From NCBI GenBank assembly GCA_022819745.1, contig JAJEGS010000027.1:62001-126000 (forward strand): a stretch of 64,000 bases of DNA, in the 5' to 3' direction. The stretch comes from Candidatus Latescibacterota bacterium. GTDB taxonomy: Bacteria; Latescibacterota; UBA2968; UBA8231. Both the position numbers and the translations under genes were made by a program. Under the pieces are notes generated by a model that saw only the letters and a list, made by a program, of their open reading frames with translations, had not been told where the DNA came from and made no database searches. Within the stretch, counting starts at the first letter, position 1. Each line of letters opens with the position of its first letter. Below are positions 7,721 through 16,159 of this stretch, in pieces.

Positions 7721-8143
7721 ATGGAAACCTTGTACGTTTCGCCTACTCTTTCCATCCCGCTTTCCGAACTGCGCTTCAAGTTCCACCGCAGTTCGGGGCC
7801 GGGGGGACAAAACGTCAACAAGCTCAATACCTCCGTCGAGCTACAGTTTGACTTTGTCCACAGTGCGGTGCTCAGCGACGAGCAGTGCCAGCGGATTGCC
7901 GAGAAGCTCGCCACACGCCTGAATAGCACGGGCGCGCTGTCGATCCAATCGGAGCGGTTTCGCACACAGGGGCGCAATCGCGCCGACTGCCTCGACAAAC
8001 TGGCCGCCCTGCTCGCCGAGGCGCTCAAGACGCAGCCCAAACGCAAAAAAACCAAGCCCAGCCGCGCCGCCCAAGCGCGTCGCCTCGACAGCAAGCGGCG
8101 TCATTCCGAGAAAAAAAAGAGCCGTCAAACGCCTTTGGATTGA
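7721..8143 (+). CDS. arfB: alternative ribosome-rescue factor ArfB (YaeJ-like peptidyl-tRNA hydrolase)
   Basis: A small class-I release-factor-like protein. 'SSGPGGQNVNK' (about residues 24-34) contains the GGQ motif that hydrolyses peptidyl-tRNA, with no codon-recognition domain. The C-terminal 35 residues are strongly Lys/Arg-rich, as in ArfB, whose tail enters the empty mRNA channel of stalled ribosomes. The start METLYVSPTLSIPLSELRF at 7721 matches the family N-terminus; the upstream ATG at 7694 would add nine unrelated residues. Total about 140 aa, the normal size. Confidence 0.9.
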   Translation: METLYVSPTLSIPLSELRFKFHRSSGPGGQNVNKLNTSVELQFDFVHSAVLSDEQCQRIAEKLATRLNSTGALSIQSERFRTQGRNRADCLDKLAALLAEALKTQPKRKKTKPSRAAQARRLDSKRRHSEKKKSRQTPLD

Positions 8144-8262
8144 ACGTTTGGCCCTATTGGTGCGTCTAAAGAAAGATAGTATTTGCGCATGTTCACTTGG
8201 TGTTCTATCTTAAACTTTAACGTGAACGTAAAAGTTTTTCTCTGAAAATGTTGAGGACTAAA

Positions 8263-9108
8263 ATGAACGCACAAAAGAAAGAAACAATGTACTCGGCGAC
8301 CGATCTCTACTGGCGCGACATAAAAGACTCCGAGCCGCTCAGCCGCGAGGAAGAAGTTGCCCTCTTCAAGCGCGCTAAAGCAGGGGACGAAGAGGCGCGT
8401 CAGGCGCTGGTGCGGGCCAATTTGCGCTTCGTGGTTCGCGTCGCCCGCGAGTACCACGAGTCTGGTCTCTCGTTGATCGAGTTGATTTCCGAGGGCAATC
8501 TCGGGCTGCTAGAAGCCGTCCGGCGCTTCGATGAGACGCGCGGTTTTAAGTTCATCACCTATGCGGTGTGGTGGATTCGCCAGGCGATCCTCCGCGCCCT
8601 AGCCGAACACGGTAAAATTGCTCGCCCGCCGCTGAGCAGGGTAAGCGACCGGCAGAAGGTCGAAAAGGAAGCCGATGTCCTCGCCCAAGAGTTGGGGCGC
8701 GCTCCGACTGTGGAGGAAATCGCCGATTGCGTCGATTTCTCGTCGGAGCGCATTCGCAACGCCTTTGAGATGGGGCAGCCGGATCTGCCCTTGGACGCCC
8801 CGGCTTTTGCCGACAGCGAGGTGACGTTTGCGCAGACCTTTGTCTCGGCCGAGCCCAGCTCGCACGAGCGCTTCGTCGAGGGAGAAATGCGCGCGGCGGT
8901 GGCCGATTGTCTGAAGGTGCTCGATGCCCGCGAATCCCACATCGTCCGCGCTTATTTTGGCCTCGACGACAGCGAGCCCAAGACCTTGGAGGAGATCGGC
9001 GAGTCCATGGGCGTCACCCGCGAGCGCGTGCGGCAGTTGCGGAACCGGGCGCTGGAAAAAATGAAAGACGAGTGCGGCGGGCATTTGGTCGAGTTTTCAA
9101 ACAACTGA
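8263..9108 (+). CDS. RNA polymerase sigma-70 family factor, RpoD-like (group 2)
   Basis: A 281-aa primary-like sigma factor. Region 1.2 ('DLYWRDIKDSEPLSREEEVALFKRAK') is followed by region 2 with 'NLRFVVRVAREY', 'LIELISEGNLGLLEAVRRFDETRGFKF' and 'YAVWWIRQAI'. Region 3 and region 4 ('TLEEIGESMGVTRERVRQLRNRALEKMK') follow, so it should recognise housekeeping-type -10 and -35 elements. There is no long region 1.1, as in group-2 or RpoD-like alternative sigmas. GAGGA before the ATG at 8263 favours this start over 8248. The leader upstream (8150-8260) is AT-rich. No anti-sigma gene is adjacent. Confidence 0.93.
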   Translation: MNAQKKETMYSATDLYWRDIKDSEPLSREEEVALFKRAKAGDEEARQALVRANLRFVVRVAREYHESGLSLIELISEGNLGLLEAVRRFDETRGFKFITYAVWWIRQAILRALAEHGKIARPPLSRVSDRQKVEKEADVLAQELGRAPTVEEIADCVDFSSERIRNAFEMGQPDLPLDAPAFADSEVTFAQTFVSAEPSSHERFVEGEMRAAVADCLKVLDARESHIVRAYFGLDDSEPKTLEEIGESMGVTRERVRQLRNRALEKMKDECGGHLVEFSNN

Positions 9109-9178
9109 GCGGGCGAGCGGCTCATTGCCGGGGGCTGTGCCGCGTCCTATTATTGAATATCCTTAACGAGAGGACGCT

Positions 9179-9463
9179 ATGGCTCAGCTCCGGCAGAAAT
9201 TATTGGTGCTCTACGCTCATTCGCCCGATTTGCACAGCCAAACCGTGGCTTGGTCGCTGTACGACGGCACGGGCGAGGACCGGTCCAGCAGCGGCGATAG
9301 CGAGGAACCGCCCTATCCTTCGGTGGTGGCGGCCATGCGAGACGGGTGGCGGGTGGTGCAATTCCCCCAACAGTACCCGGCCTATCTAGGCATGGAATAC
9401 AACACGTCCTACCTGAAATACGAGTACATCCTCGAAAAGATGGAGGCAGTCGATGGTCGATGA
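9179..9463 (+). CDS. hypothetical protein (94 aa) coupled to PhyH gene
   Basis: A 94-residue acidic, Tyr-rich protein, MAQLRQKLLVLYAHSPDLHS..., with no recognised domain, signal peptide or membrane segment. A GAGAGG site precedes the ATG. It overlaps the start of the following PhyH-type gene by 11 bases, so the two are almost certainly translationally coupled and may act together. Short partner proteins of this kind upstream of PhyH genes are plausible but I cannot name a family. Confidence 0.65.
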   Translation: MAQLRQKLLVLYAHSPDLHSQTVAWSLYDGTGEDRSSSGDSEEPPYPSVVAAMRDGWRVVQFPQQYPAYLGMEYNTSYLKYEYILEKMEAVDGR

Positions 9464-10265
9464 GCAATATCTCCTGAGTACCAAGCAAATGGCGCAGTTT
9501 GTCGCCGACGGCTTTTTGCGCTTCGACGAGCTGGTGCCCGACGAGTTCAATCGCGCTGCGTGCGCGGAGATGGAAGCCGGGGTCCCACGGGGCCGCGCTG
9601 GCGCGCCGCTCGCCGAGTTGTGGACCGATGCGGCGGTCGGTCAAGTGGTGCGTCTGCCCCAGATTCAGGGGATCATTCACAGTTTAGTTGGCCCCGATCC
9701 GCTCTACGACCACCACGCCGTGCATACGGTTGATGCCCACCACGAGCACGGGCAGATTTGGCACGCCGACGCGATTATCGACACCCGGCTGCACTTTGAC
9801 ATCCAGCTCTTTTACTTTGCCCACGACACGCCGCGCGAAATGGGCGGCACCATGTTCCTGCCCGGCAGTCACTACCGCCGCATCAGCGAGTCGGACATCG
9901 CCCGCTATCAAAACTTCCTCGGGCAGATGCCGATGGTTTGCAAGGCCGGCACGGTGGCCGTGGCCCACCACGGCATCTGGCACTGCGCCCAGCCCAATCT
10001 AACTGGCCACAAGCGCTACATGTTCAAGCTGCGGCTCAACCCCACGGTGCGGCAAAAGAAGCTGTGGAATACCGACGATATCGACGACGCGGAAATTCCC
10101 GCCCTGCTCAATGCCAACCACCGCTGGTACGGCAACGAGGTGCGCTTAGAGGTCGTCAACCGCATCAAGCTGTGGCGCTTCTTGACTGGCGACGAGAACT
10201 ACGACGTGTCCTACTGGCTGTCGCGGCTGGAGAACGCGCCCGAAAATGAGTTGCGGGCCGCGTGA
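9453..10265 (+). CDS. phytanoyl-CoA dioxygenase (PhyH) family protein
   Basis: A 270-aa Fe(II)/2-oxoglutarate oxygenase-like protein. 'IWHADAIIDTRLHFD' (about 107-121) provides the H-x-D pair and 'VAHHGIWHCAQPN' (about 170-182) the distal His. 'GGTMFLPGSHYRRI' is the usual strand before it, and 'KRYMFKLRLNP' supplies a candidate 2-oxoglutarate-binding basic residue. The substrate is unknown. It is coupled by an 11-base overlap to the 94-aa gene upstream. It is only distantly similar to the PhyH protein at 3174-4010, so the two are not a recent duplication. The lower-GC helicase cassette begins 99 bases downstream. Confidence 0.87.
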   Translation: MVDEQYLLSTKQMAQFVADGFLRFDELVPDEFNRAACAEMEAGVPRGRAGAPLAELWTDAAVGQVVRLPQIQGIIHSLVGPDPLYDHHAVHTVDAHHEHGQIWHADAIIDTRLHFDIQLFYFAHDTPREMGGTMFLPGSHYRRISESDIARYQNFLGQMPMVCKAGTVAVAHHGIWHCAQPNLTGHKRYMFKLRLNPTVRQKKLWNTDDIDDAEIPALLNANHRWYGNEVRLEVVNRIKLWRFLTGDENYDVSYWLSRLENAPENELRAA

Positions 10266-10364
10266 AGTTAGTTCATGTCAGAATCTGGCCCTACTATCTA
10301 GCTTTCTCCCGAAACTCTCTTAGAACACTACCGATGAGACTACCTCATAACAACAGGACGATCA

Positions 10365-11909
10365 GTGAGCCTCTGGAATAACCTATTGTCTTCGCTCTTT
10401 GGAGAGGAGGAGCAAGGGTCTCGCACCCGCCGGGAGAAGCAACCTACTAAGCAAAAGCGTCCACGATCCGGTAGGCCATATAGATCAACATCTCGGAGTG
10501 GGCCGAATCCTGGCGACCTCTTTAGTGGTCGCGTTGACTACATCGGCGATAAATTTATCAAGGTCTCTTCAGGGGAGCTTACAGCTGTCGTCTTCTTGCA
10601 CGAGATGGCATATTACTTCATTGAGCACCCATCCGATGTACTCCATGAGGAACAAGCTGTCGATTTCGTCCTCATCAAGGATGATCCCCGAGGGTGGGTG
10701 GCGAGTATAAGCGCCGCAGCGCTCTTAGGCATAAATAAAGGTGATCGAGTCAAAGGCAAGATAGGCGAATTACAAGACCGCGGCGCAGTCCTATACGCGG
10801 ATTCTTTCCAAGTCTGGCTGCCTATCACTGAACTCGACTGGGGAGGGGTTGATCATCCTTCTGAAGTAGTTTCGCTTGGGAACGAAGTTGAGGCCGAAAT
10901 CATCCGTGTAGAACTTCCCGAAGGCTGGTTGACTGATAAGAGGAAACGGCGAGTTGTTGGAAGCCGCCGGGAATGTCTCCCGCAACCTGAGTCTCCAAAA
11001 ATACCTATCGCGTTCAGTAGCCTGCCCTTCAAAGTGTGGGCGATTGCAAAAACGCCGCGAAGCTGTGACCCGGTTGTGCTTTATATTCTTGAGGATCTCG
11101 TCGCAGGAAGATCTCGGGACGACGTTCAGGCTACTACAGGCCTACCGAGTTCGACGCTTGATCAGGTGCATGGAGTCCTAGTCGAGGAGGACTTGGTCAA
11201 AAGGTGGCGTCCGCGTAAGAAGGGCAAGCGCCTCGTCGAGGCTATAGTTCACGCAAGAGAACTTAATGCAGACCCTATTCGTGGCCTGTTTGCGAGTGCT
11301 GCATACCCATCCTCCCGATTCATTCAAGCCGAAGGTCAGCGCGAACAGGACGAATATCCTCGTGACTGGCCCCGCCCTCCTCGTAACAGACCAGCGGAGG
11401 ATATATTTGTACGAGCAACCGATGAGGCTTTGCCTGAAACACTCATAGAACGCATCGTCACCGAAGATAAGCGATCAATACTTGCAAGTCTCCAAGAGGA
11501 TGATCGATTGCGAGTGTTCCTGCGTCGAGATGGATCGCAACCATGGAAGCCAACTTATGTTGACACGCCGGAGCACTGGCTCTTGGCCGGACTGTGGATC
11601 GCCTTCGAACCTCTTGGAAAGAAACCATTTCGTCCGGCGAATGAAAAATTAAGATGTCGAGACTTTCTTATGGTCAAATGCCATGCAGTTGCACGGAAGA
11701 ACGGTAAGCCACTTGAAACCCTGTTTTTTGAACCGTACACAGATACGGTGTGGCGATCGAAGGATAACGAGCGCATTCATGTGCGGGAACTCGGGGGATC
11801 GTCTTTTCCTTGTTTGCCCTCGCTAGGCAAAAATGGTATCCCTTTGGCTTCAGGTGGGGTTGCTAAGCATCTGCTTCCAGCCTCCTGGTGTATTGTGGGG
11901 GTAAGTTGA
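10365..11909 (+). CDS. S1-domain/winged-helix protein, first gene of helicase cassette
   Basis: A 514-aa protein with no recognised full-length family. After a basic tail (residues 1-45) come two S1/OB-like segments: 'GDLFSGRVDYIGDKFIKV' (about 50-115) and 'INKGDRVKGKIGELQDRGAVLY' (about 124-205). S1 folds usually bind single-stranded RNA. Residues about 235-300 ('VVLYILEDLVAG...ATTGLPSSTLDQVHGVLVEEDLVKR') look like a winged helix. The C-terminal 180 residues are unassigned. GTG start at 10365; no strong RBS. Its stop overlaps the next ATG (TGATG), so it is coupled to the small helical gene and through it to the UPF1-like helicase. Base composition is less GC-rich than the flanks, which suggests acquisition. 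Confidence 0.75.
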   Translation: MSLWNNLLSSLFGEEEQGSRTRREKQPTKQKRPRSGRPYRSTSRSGPNPGDLFSGRVDYIGDKFIKVSSGELTAVVFLHEMAYYFIEHPSDVLHEEQAVDFVLIKDDPRGWVASISAAALLGINKGDRVKGKIGELQDRGAVLYADSFQVWLPITELDWGGVDHPSEVVSLGNEVEAEIIRVELPEGWLTDKRKRRVVGSRRECLPQPESPKIPIAFSSLPFKVWAIAKTPRSCDPVVLYILEDLVAGRSRDDVQATTGLPSSTLDQVHGVLVEEDLVKRWRPRKKGKRLVEAIVHARELNADPIRGLFASAAYPSSRFIQAEGQREQDEYPRDWPRPPRNRPAEDIFVRATDEALPETLIERIVTEDKRSILASLQEDDRLRVFLRRDGSQPWKPTYVDTPEHWLLAGLWIAFEPLGKKPFRPANEKLRCRDFLMVKCHAVARKNGKPLETLFFEPYTDTVWRSKDNERIHVRELGGSSFPCLPSLGKNGIPLASGGVAKHLLPASWCIVGVS

Positions 11910-12403
11910 TGGCAACTCGTGTCCCCAGACACGCGCTCGTTTTCATGGCAAGTAGTGCAAAACTCGCTGCCAAGCATGGACTTAAGAAAGGTCTGACGAG
12001 GGTCCCAGCAAATCCCACTTTATTGGCTATCGAGGCGGTGGTTTCAGTCGCGGATGCTGTGAGTTCCTATCTGAATCTCAGAGCCGCTAGAGAGCATCGA
12101 GATGGGTTACAAAAAGTTATTCCGTACGAAGAAGAACGGCTGCGACTTGAACGTAAACAACTCAGAGAACAACTGAATTTAGCTAAGGAGGCGATAAAAC
12201 AGAGAAAGGATATACAGAGAAGGATTGGTGAGTTGGCCCTGGCTTGTAGCCGTGTATGCAGAACGACTTGGGATGAACTTGAGGCTATTCGTTCATCTGA
12301 GCTGCCGGACTTGGAAGCCTTTGACAGTCAACTACAATCGCTGGAAAACGCGTGGACAGATTTTTGCCACGTACTCAAAAACTATAGCGAGACTTCGGTC
12401 TAA
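11909..12403 (+). CDS. small membrane-associated coiled-coil protein of helicase cassette
   Basis: A 164-aa protein starting MATRVPRHALVFMASSAKLA at the TGATG overlap with the upstream gene (the frame extends back to 11888, but that start lies inside the preceding gene). A basic N-terminus precedes a moderately hydrophobic helix ('LLAIEAVVSVADAVSSYLNL', about 40-60). A charged coiled coil follows ('EERLRLERKQLREQLNLAKEAIKQRKD', about 78-105) and then a helical tail. I recognise no family. The hydrophobic helix plus coiled coil resembles the N-terminus of the helicase encoded two genes downstream, suggesting the proteins assemble together, perhaps at the membrane (inference). Confidence 0.7.
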   Translation: MATRVPRHALVFMASSAKLAAKHGLKKGLTRVPANPTLLAIEAVVSVADAVSSYLNLRAAREHRDGLQKVIPYEEERLRLERKQLREQLNLAKEAIKQRKDIQRRIGELALACSRVCRTTWDELEAIRSSELPDLEAFDSQLQSLENAWTDFCHVLKNYSETSV

Positions 12404-12418
12404 ACAGAGGAGTGAAAG

Positions 12419-12919
12419 ATGTCCGACAAAAAATTGAACCTCCCCGCTGAAGTTGCCAAGAACGCTGGTATGGCTGCTGTATCGCCTGCTTTACCTGTCG
12501 TTGACACTGGCATCCGTGCTGCAAGTGAAATAACGCAAGCCAAGATTGAAGCGAATGCGAAAGTTGAGGTCGCAAAGCTGCAGGTATATAAGGAAGCAAT
12601 TGTCGCGATCCAATCTGTTTGCGATGTGTTCAAGTCCCACAAAGAGCTTCAGGCCACCTATGTGGAATGGGAGGGGCGTATCAGAGTAGCTGAGATTGAC
12701 GTCCAAAAGGCGGAAGCTAATTTGCAGGCGATCCAAGAACAGAACAAACCTAAAATGGAAGAGCTTGCACAATCAGGTGAAGTACTGAAGCGGCTATTGT
12801 CGCTGTTTGACGATTTTATGGGGAAAGCCAAGGCTCCAGACCTTCCTGACGATGACAAGAAGGAGGTACATCAATACCTGTTGCAGCTCTCCGACAAAAT
12901 CGTGCAACTAAAGAAATAG
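12419..12919 (+). CDS. small helical protein of helicase cassette (166 aa)
   Basis: A 166-aa, highly charged, all-helical protein. Residues 15-40 are Ala-rich and weakly hydrophobic ('NAGMAAVSPALPVVDTGIRA'), residues 40-125 form long amphipathic helices with coiled-coil character, and the C-terminal part ends 'LLQLSDKIVQLKK'. No known domain is recognised. An AGGAG site lies 6-7 bases before the ATG, and only 15 bases separate it from the previous gene and 12 from the helicase gene, so all four genes form one operon. It might be a structural or adaptor subunit; this is inference from position only. Confidence 0.68.
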   Translation: MSDKKLNLPAEVAKNAGMAAVSPALPVVDTGIRAASEITQAKIEANAKVEVAKLQVYKEAIVAIQSVCDVFKSHKELQATYVEWEGRIRVAEIDVQKAEANLQAIQEQNKPKMEELAQSGEVLKRLLSLFDDFMGKAKAPDLPDDDKKEVHQYLLQLSDKIVQLKK

Positions 12920-12931
12920 TAGCGCAACGAA

Positions 12932-15900
12932 ATGGTCCCTCTACTCGCCATCGCCGGGATCAGTCTCACTGCCAGTGCAGTTAGCTGGTGGAACGGTCGT
13001 CGTACCGCCGAGGTTCAGGAAGAAATTGATGCGCTAGAGGCACAGCTTGCTCAAATTTATGCCGCTGATGTAAAAGCAAGGAGTCCTCTGATCAATGACT
13101 ACCTGAGGAATTTGAATTCTCTCGTTGACCAAGAACTCGCTACGAGGAATGTCGTTGCTACCGAATTAGATGCTGGCCACAAAAAAGCTCGTGAGATTCT
13201 GAAGAAGCCCTTCGGAAGCCTCCGCGAGTCTGATTCCTTTCGCCAGATCGTTTTGGAACTTGACCTTGCCCTAAACCGAATCAATGCGGAACGGGCTTAT
13301 TTGATGCAGCTAAAGATGGACCTATCTACTGTAGCAAATGGTGTCCAGAGCGAGATCCCGAGTCCAGGAGCCATTCAGTTGCCCAATGATTTCCCAAGGG
13401 AGGCCGGGCTAGTTCATTTTGATGGCAAAATCCCCAAGCAACTCCATGGCTACCGCCTCAAAGTGGAAGATTGGTCCAGCGACCTCGATGGACGCGCAAT
13501 GCTTTTCAATGTCAACCACGAGAAGCGAGTTGCAAATGTAACGACTACAGGTGCCGCTTTGCTAGAGGCTAACCTGAGCGATGGTGGCGGAGTACTACCC
13601 GCAAAGGTCATCCGGCGGGATGAGGAGGGCATCCTGCTTGAGTATCTTGGCGCTTCGCTTCTTCTGCCGTGTAAAAGTTCACAAGATTATAGTTGGTTAA
13701 CACCTGAGATCAACGCAGATGTCTATCCCGAAATATGGACACTACGAGAGATCACTCACCGGCGCGGCGATCAGCCTCTGCGTGTGCGTGCTTATCCTCG
13801 TGTTGGAGGCAGCCGCAAGTATTGGTCACCCATCCTGCTGTCGGTCAACGAAGCGATGTTGGCAAGTCTCGTGCAGGCACACGAACACCTCCCCAATGAG
13901 ACTGGTGCCCCCCCTTGGCGAATACATCTTATGGACTCAGGCAGAATTGCCTTCACGATGGGTCAGGTCACACTTGTAACGACGGTTGATTCGGAACACA
14001 AGGCATTTGTCCTAGAAGATGTGCTCTTCGATGAAATCGATCCGCAGATCTCTATTCGCATTCACGCTGGTATCACCGCTTTTGTGCCGGGGACGCCGGA
14101 TGACAAAGCAGCAGATCGTTCGCTCTTCAATCTGTTCATCGAAGCCATACATTCGGAACTCAGCAGTCAGAAGCAGATGCTGCTGCAACGCAGAACGGCG
14201 CTTCACCTGAGGAAACTGTCACTGATCTATCAAGACCAACAAGAGTATCAGCAAATAACGGGTTCCTGTGGTTTTCTTCCCGTCGAGACCCAACGTGGTG
14301 GGCGTGTCGTTGTTGGCACGATTTTAGACAACGAACCGCCCGTCTGGGTTGACCGAGCCGTTTCTGCTGGCGGGTACACTAGGCTACGAGCAGTTGGGCA
14401 TGACCGCAGTTGGGAGGTGAAAAGTGCCAGTTGGGAAAACCGACGGCTTAGAATTTGCCGTCTCGAACTCTATGTTCCGTCCGAAGCGACCTATCGGGAT
14501 ATCAATCCGTTAGGACTTTCCCGAATTGAACAGGCTGAGGGCTCGCAGCAGCAAACCCTATCTAGGGCACTTGAGCATGCCATTCTCGGGAAGTTCGCTT
14601 CTGAGAGGGTTCATTCAACTCTCTTGGGTTTATCAGGTGATACCGTTAAACACCGTCACCGCGGTAAGGCACCTGTCGAGAGGTTATTGAATTCTGACGA
14701 AGCTGTTGTGGCAGTCTGGGGGCCACCTGGTACTGGGAAGACTACGCTTCTGAAGGAGTGGCTTGCTTCGTTGTTCAAGCAAGGGCAGGAATCAAAGTGG
14801 CCTAGCGTTCTTATTGCGGCACCAACTCATGTAGCGGTCACGAAGCTCGTCAACGACCTCTTGATAAAGGCAGGCGAACTCTCTGAGGAAGTTGTGCGTT
14901 ACGGCACTGCGGAGCGGGTCGAGGGAACTGCGCTTGAACCGGTGTGGCATTTGCGCTTGTTAGAGGGCTTAAGAAAGAGGCCAGACGAAGAAGAGCGTGG
15001 GAACGAATCTTGGAAACGGTGGAATGAGTTGTTGGGCACGCGCGAAGGCCGAGAATCGGCGGCGAAGTGGCTCTTGGGACCCCGGCGGATCCATGCTGCG
15101 ACATGTGTAGGAATGGCTAGACGCGACTATGGATTATGGAATCGCACGTTCGACATCGCGATTATTGACGAAGCGGGAAAGGCATTTGGTGCAGAGCTAC
15201 TTATTCCCGCCTCTGTTGCCCGAAAGGTCGTTCTCGTTGGCGATCATAACCAGTTGCCCCCAACAGTGACCACCGATGTCTTAGATGAGGATATTGGATA
15301 CAGGTTGTCTTTGAAGGAGGTCGAGGAACTCCTTCGACGCAACATGTTTCACGAGATATTCGATCAGCTACCCGACTCCAGCAAGGGCATGCTGACAACA
15401 CAGTACCGTATGCACAAGGATATCGGTGACATCGTCAGCAAGTTGTTTTACGACGGGGACCTCAAGTCCTACAGAAAAGACGGTGACTGGACGTTAACAA
15501 GTAAGCGATTGGTATTCGTCGATTTCACGAAAGTCCTGAACTATCGCCACAACCAAAGTCCATCATCTAAGTCGATAGAAAACCCAACGGAAAGGGCGGC
15601 GCTCCATGCAGTGATCGAACGCCTTTACCGGCATACAAAAGGTATGAAGTTCAGTGTTCTGGTGGTTTGCCCGTACGAAGCCCAGCGGACCGCCGTTGCC
15701 AAAGAGATTAAGGAATCGAATTTCGGCTTCGACGTAAGTGTTACTACTGTAGATGCAGTTCAAGGCGGCGAAGCGGACATTGTGATTCTCTTAATGACCA
15801 GGAGTCACGGTCGCGTTCAGTTCTTACTCGATAGACATCGGCTCAACGTCGCTTTGTCGAGAGCGCGGGATGCCGTCATCGTATTCGGGCACTTGGGGTG

Positions 15901-16036
15901 CCTCTTACAAAAAGAAGAGGGGCCGATTGCACAGCTCGTACAAATTGGACATAAGAATGATACCCTTGATCTCGTCCAACTCTCTCCACGTGCCAACTTC
16001 AAGAAGAATATAGCACCACGTATCCTCCCTGGATGA
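12932..16036 (+). CDS. UPF1-like superfamily 1 helicase with N-terminal anchor and coiled coil (1034 aa)
   Basis: The C-terminal 450 residues are a complete SF1 helicase of the AAA_11/AAA_12 (DNA2/NAM7/UPF1-like) type. They show Walker A 'GPPGTGKTT' near 596, motif II 'IIDEAGKAFGAELLIP' near 745, motif III 'VLVGDHNQLPPT', 'TTQYRMH', motif V 'TTVDAVQGGEADIVIL' near 940 and motif VI 'RLNVALSRARDA' near 970. The first 20 residues are hydrophobic (MVPLLAIAGISLTASAVSWW) and are followed by a coiled coil (about 25-110). About 450 residues then carry no domain I recognise. Such helicases unwind RNA or DNA 5' to 3'. No nuclease motif is visible. It is the last gene of the cassette and a terminator follows. 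Confidence 0.92.
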   Translation: MVPLLAIAGISLTASAVSWWNGRRTAEVQEEIDALEAQLAQIYAADVKARSPLINDYLRNLNSLVDQELATRNVVATELDAGHKKAREILKKPFGSLRESDSFRQIVLELDLALNRINAERAYLMQLKMDLSTVANGVQSEIPSPGAIQLPNDFPREAGLVHFDGKIPKQLHGYRLKVEDWSSDLDGRAMLFNVNHEKRVANVTTTGAALLEANLSDGGGVLPAKVIRRDEEGILLEYLGASLLLPCKSSQDYSWLTPEINADVYPEIWTLREITHRRGDQPLRVRAYPRVGGSRKYWSPILLSVNEAMLASLVQAHEHLPNETGAPPWRIHLMDSGRIAFTMGQVTLVTTVDSEHKAFVLEDVLFDEIDPQISIRIHAGITAFVPGTPDDKAADRSLFNLFIEAIHSELSSQKQMLLQRRTALHLRKLSLIYQDQQEYQQITGSCGFLPVETQRGGRVVVGTILDNEPPVWVDRAVSAGGYTRLRAVGHDRSWEVKSASWENRRLRICRLELYVPSEATYRDINPLGLSRIEQAEGSQQQTLSRALEHAILGKFASERVHSTLLGLSGDTVKHRHRGKAPVERLLNSDEAVVAVWGPPGTGKTTLLKEWLASLFKQGQESKWPSVLIAAPTHVAVTKLVNDLLIKAGELSEEVVRYGTAERVEGTALEPVWHLRLLEGLRKRPDEEERGNESWKRWNELLGTREGRESAAKWLLGPRRIHAATCVGMARRDYGLWNRTFDIAIIDEAGKAFGAELLIPASVARKVVLVGDHNQLPPTVTTDVLDEDIGYRLSLKEVEELLRRNMFHEIFDQLPDSSKGMLTTQYRMHKDIGDIVSKLFYDGDLKSYRKDGDWTLTSKRLVFVDFTKVLNYRHNQSPSSKSIENPTERAALHAVIERLYRHTKGMKFSVLVVCPYEAQRTAVAKEIKESNFGFDVSVTTVDAVQGGEADIVILLMTRSHGRVQFLLDRHRLNVALSRARDAVIVFGHLGCLLQKEEGPIAQLVQIGHKNDTLDLVQLSPRANFKKNIAPRILPG

Positions 16037-16088
16037 ATGAGTTACGGGCAGTATGAGTTGAACGCGCTCCTATCCATGCAAAAGCAAA

Positions 16089-16119
16089 AGCCGACCCAAT
16101 AGCTGGGTCGGCTTTTTTT
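16089..16119 (+). terminator. intrinsic terminator closing the helicase cassette
   Basis: A 9-bp stem (AGCCGACCC at 16089-16097 with GGGTCGGCT at 16105-16113), a 7-base loop and a run of seven T residues (16113-16119). It lies 53 bases after the helicase stop and marks the 3' end of the four-gene unit. Confidence 0.92.
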
Positions 16120-16159
16120 GTCGTGTTGACTGTATCGGCCTAGCGCTGCCGTGGCCTAC

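Noticed and set aside
12932..16036. Assignment of the helicase cassette to a known helicase-based defence system such as Mokosh
   Set aside because: The SF1 helicase core is similar in kind, but no phospholipase-D nuclease or kinase-like partner is visible, so the name would not be supported.
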